In this document: positions 26,398 through 33,224 of the stretch, piece after piece
How positions within the stretch are numbered: the first letter of the stretch is position 1
Layout: every line of letters starts with the position of its first letter
Source: Verrucomicrobiota bacterium
GTDB taxonomy: Bacteria > Auribacterota > JABMQX01 > JAFGEW01
DNA: 52,959 nt
Assembly: GCA_016931415.1 (NCBI GenBank)
Contig: JAFGEW010000113.1
Span: 1-52,959 of the forward strand
Direction: 5' to 3'
Program-made: the position numbers and the translations under genes
The notes under the pieces: model-generated
What the model saw: the letters and a program-made list of their open reading frames with translations, nothing else
What the model was told of the DNA's origin: nothing
Database searches by the model: none

Positions 26398-27252
26398 TCA
26401 CCCGTCATGGCACGGACCCGGAACATCTGCAATCTTGACACCTCTCATGCGCTTGATGGCGAAGACCCTCTCCGCATTACGAAGGTAGCAGTGGCCAAAC
26501 ACGCAGAGAGACCGACCGACACGCTTCATGCCTTCAGGTCTTAGAGAGCGGACGCTCCTGGCACCGTCGAACTTCGTGTACGAGAAACTCACGAGCCTGT
26601 TCTCGTTCATTGCCTGGCGCAGTAAGGGGAGCCTCCTGCCAAAAGCGCCCACGTGTTCGGCTGTTAACTGCGAAAAGGGCCTGTCGCTATGCTGCTTGCT
26701 GTGGCACTCTTCGCAGAGCGTCACCAGATCACCGAGCCTGTGGTTGCCCCCCTGAGATATGGGCGTGTTGTGGTGAGTGTGGCGCGTGCGCCCGAATCCA
26801 AGGAAGTCACCACAGTCCTGGCAGGTGTAACCATCTCTTTCCCCAGCCGCGGCGGCTCGCGAGTCCCAGTCGGGCGGGTATGTAAGCCAGTAATCGTAGA
26901 GCTCCCGCCTGACGTCCAGAAGAATCGCCCGAGTGTCTGCAAGCTCCCGAAGCTCCTGCGAGATCGCAAGCTCCCGCGATGCCAACTCCTTTGGATCAAC
27001 CTTACTACCAAAGAAGGCTCGCCTCAGTCGCGAGATGAAGGACGAGTACCTGGCGATCTCCCGGCCAATCCCACGGAGCTGCTCCTCGTGTGCCGCAATC
27101 TGACCGGAGACCCCATCGATATCGGTCAGCAATGTGGTGTAACAGGAGAGATGGTAGACCTCCCCATTGCACAGGGACTCACCTCGCGGACAGGGCTCGC
27201 CACAGAGCCTGCAGACGTCCGCCACAACTCCGGCTTCTGGCTCAGCATTCAC
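26398..27252 (-). CDS. Zinc finger-coiled coil-HNH nuclease-WYL domain protein
   Basis: 284-residue four-part protein not matched to a named family. Residues 14-37 have CRLCGEPC...C...HxxC spacing, a small treble-clef or LIM-like zinc site. Residues 45-125 are helical/coiled coil. Residues 140-188 form an HNH endonuclease: YTCQDCGDFLGFGRTRHTHH, N170, then LCEECHSKQH. Residues 205-275 match a WYL ligand-binding domain: NENRLVSFSYTKFDG, then SLRPEGMKRVGRSLCVFGHC and RVFAIKRMRGVKI. HNH domains cut nucleic acid; WYL domains sense nucleic-acid or nucleotide ligands and regulate phage-defence genes. No helix-turn-helix is present, so WYL may gate the nuclease. Direct repeats flank the gene and the neighbouring HEPN gene is co-oriented. 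Function in defence is inference. Confidence 0.75.
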   Translation of the reverse strand: MNAEPEAGVVADVCRLCGEPCPRGESLCNGEVYHLSCYTTLLTDIDGVSGQIAAHEEQLRGIGREIARYSSFISRLRRAFFGSKVDPKELASRELAISQELRELADTRAILLDVRRELYDYWLTYPPDWDSRAAAAGERDGYTCQDCGDFLGFGRTRHTHHNTPISQGGNHRLGDLVTLCEECHSKQHSDRPFSQLTAEHVGAFGRRLPLLRQAMNENRLVSFSYTKFDGARSVRSLRPEGMKRVGRSLCVFGHCYLRNAERVFAIKRMRGVKIADVPGPCHDG

Positions 27253-27372
27253 GGAAGGTCATCCCATGACATCAGCGCCGATCTCGACCCAGGAGAACCG
27301 ATACTGCCGTGTCCGAACGGCGCGTCGCGTGCGGTGCCAAGACACCCGGACACGGATCCTCGGATGTGAATT

Positions 27373-27394
27373 CCCCCTCCAGGAGGAGCACACA
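27373..27394 (+). repeat. Direct repeat, copy 2 (between HNH-WYL and HEPN genes)
   Basis: Second copy of the 22-bp repeat at 26293-26314, lying in the 320-bp spacer 27253-27572 between the two island genes. The spacer has no other recognisable feature. A short open frame on the minus strand here shares a CSSWRG peptide with one at copy 1 only because of the repeat. Confidence 0.75.
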
Positions 27395-27572
27395 TCCGGG
27401 CCCCACCCCTGCGCCCCGTTGGTCATTCGGGAAATGAGAGAGCATCCCCCAATCCACCTCCTGATCACGCGACTGGGGGCGACGACGAGTAGCGTCCCAA
27501 GATGCACGCGCGGCCATGGCCGTTCTGCTTCCTGGTTTGGAGCCGCTTCGCAGCCTCCTCCCAAGGTGCGCT

Positions 27573-28922
27573 TCAGATTTTCCGCCTGAGCTTGTTCCCT
27601 GTGTGCCTTCCAGATCCCACGGCGGTAAGGAGCCTCAGGAACTCCTCCTCCTTGCTTTCATCAGCCAGCACCTGAAGGAACTCAGAGTCGTCAAAGCCCT
27701 CGGACACCCTCTCCAGCACAAGGTGGCATAGGCTTCTCAGACGCCTCAGCTTGGCCGGGTTCGCGATTCTGCTGTGGAGAATCGTGCTTGATCTTATGGA
27801 CTTCACGAAGGCATATGCAGAATCGTCATCGCACTTCGTGAACATGATCTGGATACTAGGAGCTGCCCCGTTCGCGAAAAAATCGGTTCGGGCGAAGTGG
27901 GGACTCCTCCCGACGTAACCCACATAAGTGTGCGTCAGCGCCCATATGTAATCGTCAATCAGATCGGGGGGAATGTAGCCAGCATATGCCCGCAGTTCCT
28001 TAACGCAATCGTCCTCAACACTCCAGTCGTCAAGGTTACTCTTGAGTCGCTGTATGATTGGTGCGAGTTTGTACTTGCGCGCGTTCACTGAAAGATAACG
28101 CATCCCCCCAACGAGTCGCACGAAATCGAAGGCTCTGTCGGTCTCGGTCTTATTGCTTTTCGGGATCAGGGAGTCAACGCGCCTTGCGACGGCTAGCTTC
28201 GCGTGCTTGGGCAGTACTTTCCAGAAGATCGGGGCAACGAACTCGATGTTGCCTCGGAGGACCGAGCTGGACTCCGGGTGAACATAAGCACTTAGCACCC
28301 GGTGAACAAGCTGGTCCTTATAGGTTTCAGGAAGATCCCCGAGGGCGTTCTCGACGGCCACCTCATTCCGGTCGAAATCCTCATTGCCAAGCACGGTCAT
28401 GTAGTCGTCGATGTCCACGATCTGGAGGGGGTAGTCCTCGCTGAGGACATACTTGACGCAATCGTCCATCATTGCCAGGACCTTGAGAACGGAGGGTTCT
28501 GAGCTGTGAGGATGTCCCGTAAACACGTGGCGGATCTGCTTCGCTTGAAGCAGCATCTTGCGCGCTTCCCATCCAATCACACCTATCTTGTAGGCGCCCT
28601 CGATCAACTCGTCGTCGGTGACGTGATCCTGGAAATCCTCGTAGGTCTTCACCTCCCGGCGGGTCTTCACCTCGCGGTTGAACGATGAGAGGCTCCGATG
28701 CATCACCTTACGGCGGAGATCATCAACAACGGCATTCCAGAATGAACCTATGGCACTTCTGTGGCCCCCTACGGGCAGGACATGAAGCGCCTCCTTGATA
28801 TAGGGAGAGTCAAGAAGCTCGTCGCGGACCCCGCTAATGGTACGTTGGAGAATTGGCAGGAAATCGTCTTGACGAAAGGAAGGCACCAACTCCGATTTGC
28901 CGACTCGCTTGGTCTTGCTCAT
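27573..28922 (-). CDS. HEPN-domain protein, probable RNase toxin/abortive-infection type
   Basis: 449-residue protein of no named family that I recognise. The N-terminal third reads as a HEPN four-helix bundle: helix VGGHRSAIGSFWNAVVDDLR at about 51-70, then WEARKMLLQAKQIRHVFTGH at 118-137, where Arg131-His132 and His137 fit the catalytic R(polar)x4-6H motif of HEPN ribonucleases. The following 300 residues are helical, with VLAMMDDCVKYVL, a repeat-like middle and a lysine/arginine-rich C-terminus; no other catalytic motif is visible. The start at 28922 follows AGGGGAAAGGGG; a frame extension to 28961 is rejected. G+C in sampled lines is about 53-55 percent against 65-67 elsewhere, suggesting transfer. 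It precedes the HNH-WYL gene on the same strand. Confidence 0.7.
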   Translation of the reverse strand: MSKTKRVGKSELVPSFRQDDFLPILQRTISGVRDELLDSPYIKEALHVLPVGGHRSAIGSFWNAVVDDLRRKVMHRSLSSFNREVKTRREVKTYEDFQDHVTDDELIEGAYKIGVIGWEARKMLLQAKQIRHVFTGHPHSSEPSVLKVLAMMDDCVKYVLSEDYPLQIVDIDDYMTVLGNEDFDRNEVAVENALGDLPETYKDQLVHRVLSAYVHPESSSVLRGNIEFVAPIFWKVLPKHAKLAVARRVDSLIPKSNKTETDRAFDFVRLVGGMRYLSVNARKYKLAPIIQRLKSNLDDWSVEDDCVKELRAYAGYIPPDLIDDYIWALTHTYVGYVGRSPHFARTDFFANGAAPSIQIMFTKCDDDSAYAFVKSIRSSTILHSRIANPAKLRRLRSLCHLVLERVSEGFDDSEFLQVLADESKEEEFLRLLTAVGSGRHTGNKLRRKI

Positions 28923-28957
28923 CGCTGGCCCCTTTCCCCTGAGATCGATTATCTCGG

Positions 28958-28979
28958 GCACCTACTCTCTGCTAGGTGC
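28958..28979. promoter_or_regulatory. Operator-like palindrome upstream of the HEPN gene
   Basis: Perfect inverted repeat GCACCTA-CTCTCTGC-TAGGTGC centred about 46 bp upstream of the HEPN start. Next to it at 28941-28955 is a second small dyad, GAGAT-CGATT-ATCTC. Position and size fit a dimeric repressor site over the promoter. The remaining intergenic sequence to 29333 shows no gene or clear promoter. Confidence 0.45.
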
Positions 28980-29333
28980 AGCCCCTACTACCGCAGCCAG
29001 AGCGCGGGGGGAGCCCGCATACTCCGCGCATCTCGTGCAGCAGCAACATCGCAGCATACACCGTCACGAGCAATGCCGGGCACTGCGCCGGCATCCCTTG
29101 GTGAAAGGCAATCTGCCCTAGCTTGCATCGCACTGCCGCCGGACGTGCGCATCCCTCAAGCCGCCTTACAGATTCCTCCTACAGCGTTAATAATAGCTCA
29201 CATCCTTGAACAAGGCAAGAGGAACCGCGCTCATGTCTTGCGGCCTTGGCGGTGTTGTCAGGCGCAAGAGGCTTGGCGGCGTGTTGCATGGCATGGTAGG
29301 CTGCGGCGGGATGTGTCAGAGAAGGAGCGTCGC

Positions 29334-30296
29334 GTGAGATACTCCGGGGTGCGGTTTTCTCTGCGCACAACGGTATGGAGTGCGCTGTGTCTGCTGCTTG
29401 CGCTGGGCGGGTGCGACTGCGGGCGCAGGGGGAGGGCACGCGGGCCGAGCGGCCATCTGCGCGTGGCGACGAGCGGCGACACGGCGACGGCGAAGGCCAT
29501 CGTCGAGGCGCTGGGCACGGCGGGCATCAAGGCCGACCTGGTCGAGACGCGGAGTTCGATCGCGAGCTTGGCGAAGCTGTCCGAAGGCTCGATCGACTTC
29601 GCCGTGGTGCCGGGCGACGTGGCGTGGTACGCGGTCAACGGCACGGGCATCTACGACACACCGCTCAAAGGTGTGTCGGCCGTGATGCCGCTCGAGCCGT
29701 GGCGTGTGCTCGTGCTCGCGCCGCAGGGAGGTCCTTCGGGATCGGTCGACGCGGTGCGCGGCAAGCGCGTCGTCGTCGGCCCGCCGGGGAGTACGCTCGA
29801 GCTGACGTCGCGCCACGTGCTCTCGGCGTGCGGGTTGTCGTTCGACGACCTGGGCCGGGCGATCTCACTGACTGTACTCGAGGGCGACTCGAGTCTACGC
29901 GCCAAAGAGGCGGACGCGCTGATCTACGCCGGGTCGCCCGCGTCGGCCGTCTACCGGCGGCTTCAGGAGGGGCCGTTCGTGTCGCTCGGATTCAGCGCCG
30001 CGGCGGCCCAGGCGCTGCGCGACAAGCACCCGTTCTACGAGCGCGCCGTGCCGCAGACACAGCCCGGCCAGCCTGCGCAGCCGACGGCCGTCGGGCTCAC
30101 CGTGCTGCTCGTCGCCTCAAGCGAGGTCGCGGCCAAAGACGTCGAGCGCGTCGCCCAGGCCGTGTTGAGCGGCGTCCCCATGCCCCAGCGCGATCTCTGG
30201 CAGCGCGGCCTCTCGCCCATCCCCCTGCATGCCGGCGCCAGGACGAGCTACGACGCCAAGGCGGCCACACCGTCCGCCGTTGGGCCAACGGAGTAG
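29334..30296 (+). CDS. TAXI-family TRAP-type solute-binding lipoprotein
   Basis: 320-residue protein. The GTG at 29334 is chosen because GAAGGAG lies 6 bp upstream and the product then begins with a lipoprotein signal (SALCLLLALGGC, lipobox LGGC). The mature part matches TAXI (TRAP-associated extracytoplasmic immunogenic) receptors: LRVATSGDTATAKAIVEALG, TRSSIASLAKLSEGSIDFAVV, the hallmark VRGKRVVVGPPGSTLELTSR and a late ASSEVAAKDVERVAQAVL. These bind small organic acids for a TRAP symporter. The fused 4TM-12TM permease usually next to TAXI genes is absent here. A proline/glutamine patch PQTQPGQPAQP lies near residue 245. Confidence 0.82.
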   Translation: MRYSGVRFSLRTTVWSALCLLLALGGCDCGRRGRARGPSGHLRVATSGDTATAKAIVEALGTAGIKADLVETRSSIASLAKLSEGSIDFAVVPGDVAWYAVNGTGIYDTPLKGVSAVMPLEPWRVLVLAPQGGPSGSVDAVRGKRVVVGPPGSTLELTSRHVLSACGLSFDDLGRAISLTVLEGDSSLRAKEADALIYAGSPASAVYRRLQEGPFVSLGFSAAAAQALRDKHPFYERAVPQTQPGQPAQPTAVGLTVLLVASSEVAAKDVERVAQAVLSGVPMPQRDLWQRGLSPIPLHAGARTSYDAKAATPSAVGPTE

Positions 30297-30368
30297 GCAG
30301 CCGGACCGCTTGCCCAGATCGCTCCCTGTGCGCGATCCATACGACCGCGACTGCAAGAGGGGAGTCCC

Positions 30369-30560
30369 AGCCCGCGCAGCGGGCGGCATCTTGTAGCCAC
30401 GGTCGTCAGACCGTGGACCATGGGTTCAACTCGAAGAGCCCCCGCAGGGGGCGACATGCGGGATGTGGGAATCGGCCCTCGACGAGAGAAGATCACATGC
30501 CGCCCCCTGCGGGGGCTCCGCCCGCAGGACTCCTACACTCCACTCCCGCGGGGGCGCCGC
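30369..30560. repeat. GC-rich REP-like palindromes upstream of the dehydrogenase pair
   Basis: In the 341-bp gap 30297-30637. The first unit at 30369-30420 is agcccgcgcagcgggcggca followed by the ccacggtc-gtca-gaccgtgg palindrome. The second is an inverted repeat with arms at 30436-30458 and 30496-30518, core GCCCCCGCAGGGGGC, one mismatch, 37-nt loop. A fragment, cccgcgggggcgccgcc, ends at 30561. It is the same family and the same order of parts as at 24608-24744. No supported gene in the gap. Confidence 0.75.
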
Positions 30561-30637
30561 CTCATTGGCCTTCCATGAGGTGGCGCTGCCTGTTACTATC
30601 CCGTCCCGCACAACGGACGGAAGGCCATACGCAGCCG

Positions 30638-31678
30638 ATGAGAGCCGCCGTGTACATGGGGCCGGGCCGGATCGACGTCAAGGACGTCGAGACGCCCCGG
30701 CCTGGACCAGGCGAGATCCTTCTCAAGATGCGGGCCGCCGCGATCTGCGGCACGGACGTGCGCATCTACCTCCGCGGCCAAGCCAATGTCGTGCCGCCGC
30801 ACATCACGGGCCACGAGATCTGCGGCGAGATCGCGGGCTTGGGCGCCGGTGTCAACGGCTACGAGATCGGCCAACGCGTGACGAGCGTTACTTCGGTCGG
30901 CTGCGGCACGTGCCCGGCGTGTGCACGCAGTTGGACGAATATGTGCCCCGGCGCGCGCCACATCGGCTATCACTTCCCCGGCGCGTTTGCCGAGTCCATG
31001 GTTGTGCCGGCGCCGGCAGTCGCACAGGGCGCCGTGCTTGTCGCGCCCGAACACCTGTCCGACGACGCGGTGGCGCTCGTCGAACCGCTCTCGTGCGTGA
31101 TCAACGGCCAGGAGCCGCTGCACGTCGGGGAGGGCGACACGGTGGTCGTCATCGGCATGGGGCCGATCGGTGCGATGCACCTGCTGCTCGCCCGGGCGAG
31201 CGGCGCGGCGCGCACGATCGCCGTGGACGTCGAGCCGCGCCGGCTCGCGATGGCCAAGGGCTTCGGGCCGGACAAAGTGATCGACGGCTCGGCTGTGGAC
31301 GTCGTCGTCGAGGTTCAACGACTCACGGACGGCCGGGGCGCCGACGTGGTGATCGTCGCGTGCGGCGTCAGGCAGGCGGCGCTCCAGGCGGTCGCCATGG
31401 CGGCGATGAAGGGGCGCATCAGCTTCTTCGCGGGCTTCCCGAAGGACGACCCGACAATCGCGCTCGATGCGAACGCGGTCCACTACCGCGAGCTGGCCAT
31501 CCACGGCGCGTTCGCCTCGCACCGGACGCAGTTCGAGCGGGCGATGTGGCTGGCGGCCGAGGGCAAGGTGGACCTCGACCGGCTCGCAACGCAACATTTC
31601 GGCCTCGACAGGATCGTCGACGCGATCGAGACGACACGGCGGGGCGACGGACTGAAATCGATCATAAGGTTTGACTGA
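30638..31678 (+). CDS. Zinc-dependent medium-chain dehydrogenase, sorbitol-dehydrogenase-like
   Basis: NAD(P)-dependent oxidoreductase of the MDR superfamily, 346 residues. Catalytic zinc ligands are visible as Cys37 in AAAICGTDVR, ITGHEICGE, and the later Glu. Structural-zinc cysteines follow C-x2-C-x2-C-x7-C in GCGTCPACARSWTNMCPG. The Rossmann glycine motif is VVVIGMGPIGAMHLLLA, followed by the acidic DVEPRRLAMA expected for NAD. Start ATG 30638 lies downstream of GGACGGAAGG. The stop overlaps the ATG of the SDR gene by one base (TGATG), so the two are translationally coupled and probably act on the same polyol or sugar. Exact substrate unknown. Confidence 0.85.
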   Translation: MRAAVYMGPGRIDVKDVETPRPGPGEILLKMRAAAICGTDVRIYLRGQANVVPPHITGHEICGEIAGLGAGVNGYEIGQRVTSVTSVGCGTCPACARSWTNMCPGARHIGYHFPGAFAESMVVPAPAVAQGAVLVAPEHLSDDAVALVEPLSCVINGQEPLHVGEGDTVVVIGMGPIGAMHLLLARASGAARTIAVDVEPRRLAMAKGFGPDKVIDGSAVDVVVEVQRLTDGRGADVVIVACGVRQAALQAVAMAAMKGRISFFAGFPKDDPTIALDANAVHYRELAIHGAFASHRTQFERAMWLAAEGKVDLDRLATQHFGLDRIVDAIETTRRGDGLKSIIRFD

Positions 31679-32469
31679 TGGCTGAACGGTTCGCAGACAA
31701 GGCGGTGATTGTCACAGGCGCCGCGCAGGGGCTGGGCCGGGCGTTGGCCGAGGCGTTTCTGCGCGAGGGCGCCGCCGTCGTGCTCGCCGACATCGACGCG
31801 ATCAAGCTCGACGAGACCGTGCACGAGCTCCACGACATGGCGCCGACACGCGTCATCCCGGTCCAGACCGATGTCACGAGCGAGCGCAGCGTCCAGCGCA
31901 TGGTGCAGGCCACGCTCGACCTGCACAAGCGGCTCGATGTGCTCGTGTGCAATGCGGGCATCCTCAAGGCGGGCGCGGTGACCGAATTCGACGCGGCCGA
32001 CTGGCGCGCCGTGGTCGAGGTGAATCTCGTCGGGTATTTCCTGTGCGTCAAGCACGCCGCACGCGTCATGAAGGAGCGCGGCGGCGGCGCCATCGTCCAG
32101 ATCAACTCGAAGTCGGGCCGCGTCGGCAGCTTCCGCAACTCGGCCTACGCCGCGTCGAAATTCGGCGGGATCGGGCTGACGCAGAGCCTGGCGCTCGAGC
32201 TGGCGCCGCACCATGTCCGCGTCAATGCGGTGTGCCCCGGCAATCTGCTCGACTCGCCGCTCTGGGTCGACAGCCTCTACGAGCAGTACGCCGCCAAGTG
32301 GGGCGTCAGCAAGGAAGAAGTCCGCGCGCGCTACATCGAGAAGGTGCCGCTCGGCCGCGGCGGCGAGTATGGCGACGTGACGGCCGCCGTGCTGTTCCTC
32401 GCCGGGGACGAGGCCGGCTACGTCACCGGCCAGGCCCTCAACGTCGACGGCGGCCAGGTCATGTCCTAA
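31678..32469 (+). CDS. SDR-family oxidoreductase, sorbitol-6-phosphate dehydrogenase-like
   Basis: 263-residue classical short-chain dehydrogenase. Cofactor motif is TGAAQGLGRAL, the NAG motif is CNAGILKAG, and the active site is S-x12-YAASK with Ser in INSKSGRVGSFRNS. The C-terminal half has CPGNLLDSPLWVDSL followed by EKVPLGRGGEYGDV and TGQALNVDGGQVMS, a pattern I associate with SrlD/sorbitol-6-phosphate 2-dehydrogenase. Together with the upstream zinc dehydrogenase it suggests a small polyol catabolic unit. The stop TAA lies at the edge of a palindromic repeat (32468-32519). Confidence 0.88.
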   Translation: MAERFADKAVIVTGAAQGLGRALAEAFLREGAAVVLADIDAIKLDETVHELHDMAPTRVIPVQTDVTSERSVQRMVQATLDLHKRLDVLVCNAGILKAGAVTEFDAADWRAVVEVNLVGYFLCVKHAARVMKERGGGAIVQINSKSGRVGSFRNSAYAASKFGGIGLTQSLALELAPHHVRVNAVCPGNLLDSPLWVDSLYEQYAAKWGVSKEEVRARYIEKVPLGRGGEYGDVTAAVLFLAGDEAGYVTGQALNVDGGQVMS

Positions 32470-32519
32470 ATTAGGGACAGGCACTAATTTTCCACGAAAT
32501 AGGTGCCTGTCCCTAATTT
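32468..32519. repeat. Long TAGGGACAG-type inverted repeat
   Basis: Perfect 17-bp arms, AAATTAGGGACAGGCAC at 32468-32484 and its complement at 32503-32519, with an 18-nt loop. The left arm begins inside the SDR stop codon. It is the longest copy of the family also found at 6431-6553, with a fragment (gtgcctgtcccta) near 33136-33150. Besides being a repeat it could end the SDR transcript. Confidence 0.8.
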
Positions 32520-32537
32520 CCGGAGGGAGGTTTGGCC

Positions 32538-33068
32538 ATGTCGGACGGTCGTGACGCGGTCCAGCATGTGCTCGGGCGGCATTCGGCGCGCGAGTACACG
32601 GGCGAACCGGTTGATCCGGCTGACGTCGACGTGCTCATGGAGGCGCTGCGCTGGGCGCCATCGGCGGGCAACGTGCAGCCGTGGTTCTTCTACGTGGTTA
32701 CGAACCCCGGCGTGCGTGCCGCGCTCGCCAAGGCCGCCTACGGGCAGACGTTCGTGGAGAAGGCGCCGCTCATGTTCGTCGTCTGCGCCGACCCCGAGCT
32801 GAGCGCGGTCACTTACCGCGACCGCGGCCGCGAGCTGTACTGCATGCAGGACACGGCCGCTGCCGTCGAGAACCTCCTGGTCGTCGCCCACATGCTTGGC
32901 TACGGCGCGTGCTGGGTAGGCGCGTTCGACGAGAAGAAAGCCTGCGATGCACTCGACGTCCCCGACCACCTGCGCCCCGTCGCCATCGTCCCCGTCGGGC
33001 CCGCACGCCCGATCGCTCACCACCCCGGCCGCCGCCCCGCCGAGACGCTGTTCAAGATCGTGACGTGA
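32538..33068 (+). CDS. Nitroreductase-family flavoprotein
   Basis: 176-residue FMN-dependent oxidoreductase. ATG 32538 (MSDGRDAVQHVLGRHSAREY) sits 7 bp after GGAGG and within reach of GGGAGG. Family signatures are the N-terminal HSAREYTGEPVD (RSxR-type FMN phosphate contact), ALRWAPSAGNVQPWFFYVV and the C-terminal AHMLGYGACWVGAF followed by PDHLRPVAIVPVG. Substrates of the family range from nitroaromatics to quinones and flavins and cannot be assigned here. It is separated from the SDR gene by a palindromic repeat and may be a separate unit. Confidence 0.88.
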   Translation: MSDGRDAVQHVLGRHSAREYTGEPVDPADVDVLMEALRWAPSAGNVQPWFFYVVTNPGVRAALAKAAYGQTFVEKAPLMFVVCADPELSAVTYRDRGRELYCMQDTAAAVENLLVVAHMLGYGACWVGAFDEKKACDALDVPDHLRPVAIVPVGPARPIAHHPGRRPAETLFKIVT

Positions 33069-33224
33069 TATCAAGAAGTAGATACAGCGCTACTTCCTTG
33101 AGCCGTTGAGCCACCGGGCCAGCAATGAGAGAGCAGTGCCTGTCCCTACTCCCCGCGGCAGCGTGCGCCTTGGCAATGTCCGTGCTTTGCGGCACAATGC
33201 GGGCGGATACAACACAAGGTTCCT

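Noticed and set aside
26293-27394. Direct repeats considered as integron attC sites or insertion-sequence ends
   Set aside because: No GTTRRRY core, no integrase, no inverted terminal repeats and no transposase.
27259-27564. Short minus-strand frame in the spacer between the HNH-WYL and HEPN genes, sharing CSSWRG with a frame at 26134-26331
   Set aside because: The shared peptide is explained entirely by the 22-bp direct repeat; neither frame has a ribosome site or other similarity.
28923-29333. Search for tRNA or small RNA genes in this 411-bp gap
   Set aside because: No cloverleaf, no TTCGA-type T-loop with matching stems and no terminator were found.
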